Shown here in pieces: positions 45,548-51,925 of a DNA stretch of 64,000 bases; the stretch's first letter is position 1, and each line of letters begins with the position of its first letter. Under the pieces are notes generated by a model. It worked only from the letters and a program-made list of their open reading frames with translations. It did no database searches and was not told the origin of the DNA. The translations under genes were made by a program, and so were the position numbers. The stretch is from Alkalihalobacillus pseudalcaliphilus. GTDB taxonomy: Bacteria > Bacillota > Bacilli > Bacillales > Bacillaceae_D. Location: the NCBI RefSeq assembly GCF_028610675.1, contig NZ_JAQQWS010000013.1, forward strand, positions 1-64,000, written 5' to 3'.

Positions 45548-45640
45548 TTAGCGGGCACAACGGATGATTACGACATCGCCATTTCTTTGTTCTTCGAACT
45601 TTTCTAATTCTTCCACCGTTACTGGTTTTGGTTGATTCAT
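45548..45640 (-). CDS. Precursor peptide gene, copy 6 (promoter-proximal)
   Basis: 30 residues differing from the other copies only at position 2 (Asn for Ser), plus a silent Glu17 codon change. Its ribosome site differs slightly (AAGGAGGCTGCTAA) and the spacer after it is one base shorter. As the first gene of the array it borders the diverged relic at 45642-45726. Confidence 0.92.
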   Translation of the reverse strand: MNQPKPVTVEELEKFEEQRNGDVVIIRCAR

Positions 45641-45641
45641 T

Positions 45642-45726
45642 TTAGCAGCCTCCTTCTTTTTGTTTTAGTACTTTCTTTTCAACTTCTCTAATTTTTTCAA
45701 CATTTACTAGTTCTTTTTTTAATCAC
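45642..45726 (-). pseudogene. Diverged, start-less precursor leader
   Basis: A near-perfect ribosome site AAAGGGGGTGATT is followed by a seven-A tract and an open frame reading KKELVNVEKIREVEKKVLKQ, then stop overlapping copy 6. Aligned with the intact leader PVTVEELEKFEEQ it keeps V-x-V-E-x-(L/I)-x-x-(F/V)-E at the same spacing. No start codon is in this frame; the tail with NGDVVIIRCAR is absent. It looks like an old leader copy that lost its start and core. Confidence 0.5.
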
Positions 45727-45749
45727 CCCCTTTAATAAATTTGAATATT

Positions 45750-45765
45750 CAGATAAAATTATCTG
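45750..45765. promoter_or_regulatory. Dyad upstream of the peptide operon
   Basis: CAGATAA and TTATCTG, 7-bp arms around AA, between the pheromone gene and the precursor array. It could be an operator of the structural operon or a weak terminator for the pheromone gene. Confidence 0.35.
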
Positions 45766-45792
45766 TAGATATTTGTTTTTTTAATCTTAATT

Positions 45793-45936
45793 TTAATTAA
45801 CAGGTGGTAAAGTTGGTAAATCTTCCGATAACGGTGAAATAAAATCCAAGGCTAATTCTGTTCCGAATTGAGTACTTAAAAATCCAAATGTAATCAAGAT
45901 AACTGTAAATAATAATAGTTTTAGTGTTTGTTTCAT
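45793..45936 (-). CDS. Secreted pheromone-like peptide, PapR type
   Basis: 47 residues, too short to be listed by usual ORF cut-offs. Start ATG follows CGGAGGTTAGTT. The layout is that of RRNPP signalling peptides: MKQTLKLLLFTVILITFGFL export signal, a short acidic spacer, and a C-terminus SEDLPTLPPVN. PapR of Bacillus cereus likewise ends in a DLP-containing heptapeptide region. It sits between the PlcR-like receptor (divergent) and the precursor array (same strand). It is probably cut outside the cell and re-imported as a short peptide that binds the receptor. Confidence 0.75.
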   Translation of the reverse strand: MKQTLKLLLFTVILITFGFLSTQFGTELALDFISPLSEDLPTLPPVN

Positions 45937-45956
45937 AACTAACCTCCGAATGATTT

Positions 45957-45993
45957 ATTTTTGATAAGCTCATTGTACTACGTATCAAAAAAT
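45957..45993. promoter_or_regulatory. Inverted repeat between pheromone and receptor genes
   Basis: ATTTTTGATA and TATCAAAAAAT enclose 16 bases, 21 bp before the pheromone start and 111 bp before the receptor gene. It does not fit the PlcR box TATGnAnnnnTnCATA but is a plausible operator for the divergent promoters. Confidence 0.4.
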
Positions 45994-46103
45994 GACCATT
46001 TTGAGGTTTCGAGGTATTTTTCAAATATTTAGTGAATTTCTCTCTGTTTTTCATTAAAATAATAAATAAATACAAAATTTGTTGTATATTAGGAGGTTTA
46101 ATG

Positions 46104-47018
46104 ATGTTTATTTCCAGTAAAGATCTAGGGGAAGAAATTAAGAAGTTAAGAAAACAATTTTCCTTATCGCAGAAGGATTTAGCAGAGGGAATATGCACAC
46201 AAGCAGCCATTAGTAGTATTGAGCTAGGAAGAACTTTCCCAAGTATTGATATACTTTACGCAATATCAATAAAACTCCACTTCTCCATTGACCAGCTTAT
46301 TAAAGAATTATCTACAACAAGCTATTTATACATACAAGAAACTATGAGCGAAATAGACAGACTTGTAAAATTAAACGACTACAAAGAAGTATTTGAAATT
46401 ACGAAGCTTAACCTCAAAAACCATACACTGAAAACCTTAGGAAATGAATTTAACCAGTACATACGCTGGCATAACATTTTATCAAGTTATTACATAAATC
46501 AAATTAATTATAAACAATGTATCAATGAGCTCGAAGAATTAATCGACGTTCAACAGGATTACTTATTAAAACAATCTTATCAAGATTTGAAAATAAAAAA
46601 TGTGATAGGTAATATCTTAACACAGAATAAACAATACAAAAAAGCAACGATTTATTACCAAGACATATTAAGTAAAAATATAAAAATAGAAGGTTATTAT
46701 AAACTCAAGCTAAAAGTTTATTTTAATTTATCAAAGCTTATGTTCTTAAGATCTGAATATCAAATGTCCACAGAAATCGCCCACGAAGGCATCTTATTAT
46801 CGATAAAACAAGAAGATATCTCTGTACTTCCAAATTTATTTGTTCAATTTGGCCAATCTCTTTCAATGTTAGCCGATAGAGACCCCGTTCAGCAAAATCA
46901 AGTATTAGAATACTATACAAACGCCATAAATTTATATAAAGTTCTACAAAGGCAATGGTATGTGGACTTTATAAATAAAGAATTAATTCCGATTCTACCT
47001 CAAGTTAATAATAAGTAA
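46104..47018 (+). CDS. PlcR-like quorum-sensing regulator (RRNPP family)
   Basis: 304 residues from the second of two adjacent ATGs, spaced 7 bases after AGGAGG. Residues 5-65 form an XRE helix-turn-helix (LGEEIKKLRKQFSLSQKDLA, then ICTQAAISSIELGRTFPSID) closely following PlcR of Bacillus cereus. The rest is a series of TPR-like helical repeats, the peptide-binding part of the RRNPP family. Divergent from the PapR-like gene and followed by a terminator. Likely activates the pheromone gene and the peptide operon when the peptide accumulates. Confidence 0.85.
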   Translation: MFISSKDLGEEIKKLRKQFSLSQKDLAEGICTQAAISSIELGRTFPSIDILYAISIKLHFSIDQLIKELSTTSYLYIQETMSEIDRLVKLNDYKEVFEITKLNLKNHTLKTLGNEFNQYIRWHNILSSYYINQINYKQCINELEELIDVQQDYLLKQSYQDLKIKNVIGNILTQNKQYKKATIYYQDILSKNIKIEGYYKLKLKVYFNLSKLMFLRSEYQMSTEIAHEGILLSIKQEDISVLPNLFVQFGQSLSMLADRDPVQQNQVLEYYTNAINLYKVLQRQWYVDFINKELIPILPQVNNK

Positions 47019-47366
47019 ATAAGATATTTGTACCATCATTCTCAATTAAAAATACCTAATAATCAAAGGAAATAGCTCTGGCTAAAAGGCTAGAGCTATT
47101 TCCATCCCGAAATCTTTATTTTTTAATTTAACAATCATGTCATCACTAACAATTAGTGGCTGTTGTAAGTATTAATTATATTTGTTATGCTCTCAAAATC
47201 TTAACTTTCAATACATACATTCATGTTATAAAGCAAATCTTGCCCTCTTTCCTTAAAATAATCTGCATGCTTATTAATATCTTGTACAATCGACATTTCA
47301 CTCTTACTTATAATTCTTAATATTAGTGAATAGAATTTTACAAATAGTAATTTAAGGAGGAATACG
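47019..47366. other. Intergenic with terminator, otherwise nothing recognised
   Basis: Apart from the hairpin at 47069-47104, the stretch is AT-rich and without a supported gene. AAGGAGGAATACG at its end belongs to the next small ORF. Confidence 0.4.
47069..47104 (+). terminator. Terminator after the PlcR-like gene
   Basis: GGAAATAGCTCTGGC pairs with GCTAGAGCTATTTCC (one mismatch) around AAAAG. Confidence 0.85.
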
Positions 47367-47570
47367 GTGAAACATATTCACTTAAAAGTAATGATTTTAA
47401 AGATTTTTTACTTATTAATCACCTACATCCTATCCTTAGTCGTTCACTCGATGCACTTATACATTCTTTTTACCTTTCTTCTATCCTGTCCATGGCTACT
47501 AATGAGCTTTATTTGGTTAAAGAACAGTCTAAAAAAACTTGATGAAAATTGTCATACATGCAAAAAATAG
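47367..47570 (+). CDS. Small membrane protein, probably truncated
   Basis: 67 residues with a GTG start behind TTAAGGAGGAATACG. Two hydrophobic segments (about 8-30 and 30-52). From about 47540 the DNA belongs to an ISL3 transposase relic in another frame, so the C-terminus KKLDENCHTCKK may be chance sequence. Family not recognised. Confidence 0.4.
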   Translation: MKHIHLKVMILKIFYLLITYILSLVVHSMHLYILFTFLLSCPWLLMSFIWLKNSLKKLDENCHTCKK

Positions 47571-47826
47571 ACACCTCTTCCCCCTAATCAACAAGCATGG
47601 TCAAGATGTAGAGATCGTCATTTCGGACATGAGCCCAACCTTTAAGGTGCATGTCATGCATAAAGCCCATGAAACATTAACAGAGCAGGAAAGTTGGTTT
47701 TTAAACCGGTACCTGAACTTAAGGTTAATGAAACGAAATGTGTTTGGGTATCAACGGTTTGACCGCTTTAGAGCAAGAATTTTATTAAGACATCAATATA
47801 AAAAAATCGGAAAGCACGTTGGATAA
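47539..47826 (+). pseudogene. ISL3-type transposase fragment
   Basis: The frame carries HGQDVEIVISDMSPTFK (the DDE Asp strand of ISL3 transposases) and, shortly after, ETLTEQESWFLNRYLNLRL, which normally lies far downstream, so the middle is deleted. It overlaps the end of the small membrane ORF. Confidence 0.65.
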
Positions 47827-47836
47827 GAAAGTAAGT

Positions 47837-47873
47837 AATGTTTCAGGGGGCCATGGCCCCCCTGGAACATTCC
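47837..47873. repeat. GC-rich palindrome
   Basis: AATGTTTCAGGGGG and CCCCCCTGGAACATT flank CCATGG, a near-perfect 36-bp palindrome very unlike the AT-rich surroundings. It may be the end of the ISL3 relic or a terminator remnant. Confidence 0.5.
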
Positions 47874-47922
47874 AACAACTCTACTCTTAATATTATGGGT
47901 AATCACTTTACCCCAACAACAG

Positions 47923-48078
47923 TCATTGTGCTGAAGCTTTTTGTTCTAAATGCTTCAATACCTTATGGATTTTTGGACTATTTTCCTTTATATTTCGTCG
48001 CACAGTTTCTCCTGTACGATAAACATTTGATACATTGCCACCTGATAGTATTTCTTCGTTTTCATTATGACTGTTCAT
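47923..48078 (-). pseudogene. APH phosphotransferase N-terminal fragment
   Basis: 51 codons closely follow the first 48 residues of the phosphotransferase at 29568-30365 (NENEEILSGGNVSNVYRTGE against NENEEKLSGGNVTNVYRVGD), including similar sequence before the start. It then stops at AQ-TGA. The remaining five-sixths of the gene are missing. Confidence 0.8.
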
Positions 48079-48414
48079 GAAAATTCCCCTAGTTCAATAT
48101 GCAACTAGAAGAAAGATTAATAATGATCAAAGTATTGGAAAACGTTTCTTAATGAAGCAAGATCCATTTCAGAAACCAACTTTTTACAGGGAGAAAGTAA
48201 TATCAATTCAAACAGTCATTGTAACCGTCAAATACCTTCTAGGTAAGATCGTCAACTTTCCCTCTCCCTGTTCCTCACTTTCTATAGACTGATTTAAGTA
48301 TAAAGAAAGCTGCTGGTTTAAGGTGAACTGTTGAGTTCTAGTTTATCGTTTACAATTTTTCAATGCATTTTTAATTTTCTAACTATACTCTCTTCAATTA
48401 TGATCTATTTTGGC
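48079..48414. other. Intergenic, nothing recognised
   Basis: AT-rich DNA. A 71-codon rightward frame at 48077-48292 has no ribosome site or family resemblance and is not reported as a gene. Confidence 0.35.
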
Positions 48415-49005
48415 TTATATACATTTTAAGTGATTCGTATCGTTGATAAAATGAATTACTTTACCTGCATCTGTAAGTTCAATCATACTAATCCCTGTAT
48501 CCCCTATTTTAAAATAGTAATCCATGTTCATTGGCATTTGGAAAAAAGCACGTAATATACTATTAATTACCCCGCCATGAGCTACAATCGCAATCCGCTC
48601 ATACTTATTTTCTGTCACAATTTTAGAAAATATCGTTTCAATTCTCATTCGAAACTCTATGAATGATTCCCCATTCTCAAAACGATCATGAAGGAATTTT
48701 GGCACCGGGTGCTTTTTCGCCTCTTCAAAAGACATGCCAGCCTGTATACCATTATTAAATTCCATTAATTCTTCTTCTAATTCCACTGGACAACCAATAG
48801 CTTCCGCTAATGTTTCAGCAGTTTCTCGTGCCCTCTTTAATGTACTCGCCCATATACAATGCGGCCGAAAGTCATTTTTCACTTTATGTACTAAAGCTCC
48901 CACTTGTTTTCTACCCATTTCCGTTAATTCAAAATCGGCTCTTCCTTCATGAACGTTTAAAATATCTGCTTCCGATTCCCCATGCCTAATTAATAATATT
49001 TGCAT
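48415..49005 (-). CDS. Histidine-phosphatase superfamily protein
   Basis: 196 residues from the ATG behind GAGGGAGGAAAAGTT. RHGESEAD at the N-terminus holds the nucleophilic His, TLKRARETAE the phosphate Arg and VAHGGVIN the second His. Phosphoglycerate-mutase-like phosphatase; substrate unknown. Confidence 0.88.
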   Translation of the reverse strand: MQILLIRHGESEADILNVHEGRADFELTEMGRKQVGALVHKVKNDFRPHCIWASTLKRARETAETLAEAIGCPVELEEELMEFNNGIQAGMSFEEAKKHPVPKFLHDRFENGESFIEFRMRIETIFSKIVTENKYERIAIVAHGGVINSILRAFFQMPMNMDYYFKIGDTGISMIELTDAGKVIHFINDTNHLKCI

Positions 49006-49056
49006 AACTTTTCCTCCCTCTATTAATAATCTATACGAGAAGGATAACCCTCCCAC

Positions 49057-49373
49057 CGTTAAAATTCCCCAATTATATATTATCCTTCCATGTTTAAACT
49101 TTCCATAGACATTTCAATAGGAACTTATTCTACATTAATCACAAATAGTTCTGTCCCTCTATTAATTGTAAATTCGGCTTCATATATAATATCTTCAGTT
49201 GCCTCACTCAAGTTATCTTCAGCTACATCCCGTTAGAATTTATCTTTATGGATTTTTTTTAGAGACACCCATGTTTCACTTTTGAAAAATCGAGGTGCAT
49301 TTTCGAATAAAAGTATACTCGTTTGAGACCTTTCATTAATTTTTTGCACATCCCCTGTTTTGAATGTTCCTTA
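49057..49373. other. Intergenic, nothing recognised
   Basis: AT-rich. Short coding-like scraps on the minus strand (for example around 49130-49300) have no start or continuity. Likely decayed gene DNA. Confidence 0.3.
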
Positions 49374-49610
49374 TTAAACTATTATATCAATATTATCTAT
49401 ATTCTTGATGGAGATGATAGCAATTATTAATCCTATTAACGAAAGAGTAATAGGTATTATTATAATTGAATATAATGAAAATCCATTTACATTCTGACAT
49501 ACGATTAGAGAGATAAAAAAGGCTGAAACGATTGTAGCTGGGACAGAATATTTTTTCAAACCAACATAAAGAGGAATTAAGCTAATTAAGCTCGTAGCAA
49601 TAGCATTCAA
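49374..49610 (-). CDS. Small hydrophobic protein, doubtful
   Basis: 78 residues, almost entirely two or three membrane helices, ending NIDNIDIIV. The start is TTG without a clear ribosome site. No family recognised. Given the decayed surroundings it may be part of a broken gene. Confidence 0.35.
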   Translation of the reverse strand: MNAIATSLISLIPLYVGLKKYSVPATIVSAFFISLIVCQNVNGFSLYSIIIIPITLSLIGLIIAIISIKNIDNIDIIV

Positions 49611-49764
49611 TATAACATTTTGTACACTTCACATCACAAATACGATTATAATTCATTTGCTCTTTCGTACTTAGTTCCTTTTCAAAATCCTCCACATTCA
49701 TTACAAAGCATTTGAGTTCCCCTTTAACTTTATAAATTGTCGATGTATCCTTACTTTGCTTTTA

Positions 49765-49985
49765 AATTATGCACCGTCTAATTCAATTGGTGACACTAAA
49801 ATCTATAGGCCTTCTTCACCATAATCCCACATCTTCACCCATGCATAAGTATCTACTGGACCTGTAAAAACAAAAACTTCCCCCATGCTTAATCTCATTC
49901 AAATCTGTAGTGCAACCATGTGCTTATGTTGCTGGATGTATTTTAACAGTACGACCTGTATCATTGAAGTATTTAAAGAACATAT
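49765..49985 (-). pseudogene. Decayed gene of unknown family
   Basis: Minus-strand pieces read YFNDTGRTVKIHPAT, then DLNEIKHG, then VFVFTGPVDTYAWVKMWDYG and ILVSPIELDG, broken by two stop codons and at least one frameshift. It was a small soluble protein; the family is not recognised. The rest of 49611-50387 contains a hairpin around 50180-50215 and no gene. Confidence 0.5.
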
Positions 49986-50387
49986 TAAGCACACCTTCCC
50001 TACTCCATTTATTCTGTCCTTTTTAGCACTATATAGAATTAGCGAGTTCCCCAAAAAGAATTAAACAAATATCACGCTATATTTTTTCATTCTCTTAGAG
50101 ATCAATTATACACTAGCAAAACTGTAACATCCTCCACATATTACAAAAGTTATTATTAATATAATCAACTTAAACAGCAAAAAGCCAATATTTCATATGA
50201 AATATTGGCTTTTCATGCCTTAATAACTAAAGCAATTCTAGGGTCAATCTAATAGTCTTTTTAGGTTCTCATTATTTTCGACCAGGTAATTCAAATACTC
50301 TCTTGTAAGTGCAATTTCTTGAAACCCATTGATAAAAATATTTAACTTAGTCTGCAATTCACAACCCCGAGGAGCTTTCTGTTAAAA

Positions 50388-50612
50388 TCACGAAGGGGAT
50401 TTAGCTTTGTAGGCGAATCGGAATGAAACGAATAAGGCAGATGCCAACAAGAGCAGGCAGCCAATTTCGCCAAATTGGGATTGTTCCGTCGTGATCAGCA
50501 GTGTTCGAATGTCCATGTTTCCGCTCCACATTAACCAAAGAGACGACGCTAAGATGATGGCTGTACACCACATTTCGGAAACGTTGCTACAAATTTGCCG
50601 TCCATCTTTCAT
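50388..50612 (-). CDS. Small membrane protein coupled to the DUF998 gene
   Basis: 74 residues from the ATG behind AAGGAGCGTGATT. Two hydrophobic segments (about 17-33 and 50-68). It overlaps the end of the DUF998 gene by 26 bp, so the two are translated together. Function unknown. GC content is higher than in the flanking DNA. Confidence 0.6.
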   Translation of the reverse strand: MKDGRQICSNVSEMWCTAIILASSLWLMWSGNMDIRTLLITTEQSQFGEIGCLLLLASALFVSFRFAYKAKSPS

Positions 50613-51312
50613 AATCACGCTCCTTCTTACATTCTTTATACAGATTCGCTGCCATTAAAGTGACCCATGCAAAGCCTGCAACAAGCATCATACGTTGAAT
50701 TAAGCCCGCCAAATGATTATCACTCTCCCAGAGCGTTCCAAAAAACATAAACAGTACCACCATTACCATACCAGTGAGCATGCTATACAAAGTCCAGCCA
50801 CGGCTTGCAGACTTGGAGAACCTACGGGCAAATACAAAACATGCAATGGGAAGCGATGTGAACACAAGTATGCCGAATACATCATGAGCATAGTGATGCC
50901 AACTGACTCCATCTGTGTGGATCCCAGCTGGAGCTCCTGGTGGATACCCTTGCATAGGATCCATAACAAAGATACCTGAAAACACCAAGCTTACTCCAAA
51001 TATACCAAATAGGAAAGGACCCCACCTTGCACCATGCCCAGAATATAGTGAACGTCTCAGCCCCACAGCAAAAGCAACCATCAGAACTCCAGCTATTATA
51101 AAGTTGGCAATTTGTAGCCATCCTCTATCACCAAGACTTAGCGCACTAACTGGATGGTATAGGGGGTCATAACCTATACGAGTTGCTCCATCGAGGAGAA
51201 AAACAAACACAAACATGGTAGAGCCAACTATACCGCACCCCAACAAATATTTGGTCATCCTTTGCGAATGCCAACGCGACGCTATCCTTCCCCCACTTGT
51301 CAATATCATCAT
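50587..51312 (-). CDS. DUF998-type membrane protein
   Basis: 241 residues with six or seven membrane helices. DPLYHPVSALSLGDRGWLQIAN after helix 1 and the later HHYAHDVFGILVF match the DUF998 family of unknown function. Clearly higher GC than neighbours, which suggests transfer. Confidence 0.75.
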   Translation of the reverse strand: MMILTSGGRIASRWHSQRMTKYLLGCGIVGSTMFVFVFLLDGATRIGYDPLYHPVSALSLGDRGWLQIANFIIAGVLMVAFAVGLRRSLYSGHGARWGPFLFGIFGVSLVFSGIFVMDPMQGYPPGAPAGIHTDGVSWHHYAHDVFGILVFTSLPIACFVFARRFSKSASRGWTLYSMLTGMVMVVLFMFFGTLWESDNHLAGLIQRMMLVAGFAWVTLMAANLYKECKKERDYERWTANL

Positions 51313-51620
51313 TCCCTTCTTATATTATATATATCTAATTGTAATGACCAAAAGGTCGTTCTAACAGTGACATATGTAATTGATATTCCTTGACTTACAT
51401 CTAAATATAAAACCGTTCATGGGTGCATTTTATAAACGATTTACATCTAAATTAAGACAAAAAAGGACTGGCATCTACACGACATACCAATCCCCATTCT
51501 TACTATTCATAAACCTTTATCATATTCTGTTTAATTACCAGAAACCATTTTAGAGCAAAACGATTATTCAAGAATATGGGCCGTTCGCGGAACTATCATT
51601 ATGTTATTCTCACCATAAAG
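51313..51620. other. Intergenic, nothing recognised
   Basis: Promoter region of the DUF998 gene (TATATTATATATATC near 51325) and AT-rich DNA up to a terminator. No gene supported. Confidence 0.35.
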
Positions 51621-51653
51621 AGACCCTTTGGACAATGCATATCCAAAGGGTCT
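51621..51653. terminator. Hairpin next to the Tn7-type end
   Basis: Perfect 12-bp stem AGACCCTTTGGA/TCCAAAGGGTCT with a 9-base loop. It lies just inside the second Tn7-like end. Confidence 0.6.
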
Positions 51654-51658
51654 AACTT

Positions 51659-51741
51659 CGCGACATTTTTAAAAACATCGTGACTTTATTTAAAACATCG
51701 CATCCTTTTTGCAAACGTCACGACTTTATTTTAAATCCACA
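51659..51741 (-). mobile_element. Right-end-like repeats of a second Tn7-type element
   Basis: Three imperfect 22-bp repeats (51659-51680, 51678-51700, 51717-51741) share CGTGACTTTATTTAAAACATCG. The outermost ends in CCACA, that is TGTGG read inward, like canonical Tn7 termini. It directly abuts the TTTAT that flanks the next element. They look like TnsB sites of another, older element inserted at the same attachment site; its other end was not found. Confidence 0.5.
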
Positions 51742-51746
51742 TTTAT
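51742..51746. repeat. Target-site duplication TTTAT, left copy
   Basis: Five bases identical to 60728-60732, immediately outside the two ends of the Tn7-like island. Tn7-type transposons make 5-bp duplications. Confidence 0.7.
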
Positions 51747-51750
51747 TAAT

Positions 51751-51772
51751 GAGTTACAAAAAAGATGGTAAC
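51751..51772 (+). repeat. Left terminal repeat of the Tn7-like island
   Basis: 22 bp identical, inverted, to 60702-60723; it contains ACAAAAAAGATGGTAAC. Confidence 0.85.
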
Positions 51773-51823
51773 TAAAAATGCCTGAAACCCTTGTCTCTAC
51801 GTTGAAATTTTTTTTGCAAAAAA

Positions 51824-51840
51824 AAATAAAGATGGTAACT
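51824..51840 (+). repeat. Internal TnsB-site-like repeat, left end
   Basis: AATAAAGATGGTAACT, second copy of the end repeat. Confidence 0.7.
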
Positions 51841-51876
51841 GACAGAGTTCATCTTTTGTTGAATGTATTTCTCTTT

Positions 51877-51896
51877 AAAATAAAGATGGTAACTGA
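51877..51896 (+). repeat. Internal TnsB-site-like repeat, left end
   Basis: AAATAAAGATGGTAACTGA, third copy; the bases after it (GTTCATCT) also repeat those after the second copy. Confidence 0.7.
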
Positions 51897-51925
51897 AAGG
51901 GTTCATCTATATAGTCTAATTTAGT

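Larger units (their letters stand above)
44782..45655 (-). repeat. Tandem array of 120-bp precursor units
   Basis: At least six units of about 120 bp, each one gene with ribosome site and short spacer, nearly identical in DNA as well as protein. The uniformity of even silent sites points to recent amplification or gene conversion. Two assembly gaps lie inside. Confidence 0.93.

Noticed and set aside
44782..45655. CRISPR array
   Set aside because: The regular 120-bp units are complete small genes with ribosome sites; there are no short repeats with variable spacers.
36381..45936. Lanthipeptide, sactipeptide or lasso peptide cluster
   Set aside because: No LanB/LanC/LanM, radical-SAM, YcaO or asparagine-synthetase-like gene is present. 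The modification set is arginase plus acyltransferase.
48077..48292. 71-codon rightward ORF
   Set aside because: No ribosome site, no homology recognised, and it starts antisense to the APH relic.
51747..51900. CRISPR-like direct repeats GATGGTAAC
   Set aside because: The copies appear inverted at the other island end and lie at transposon termini, which fits TnsB sites.
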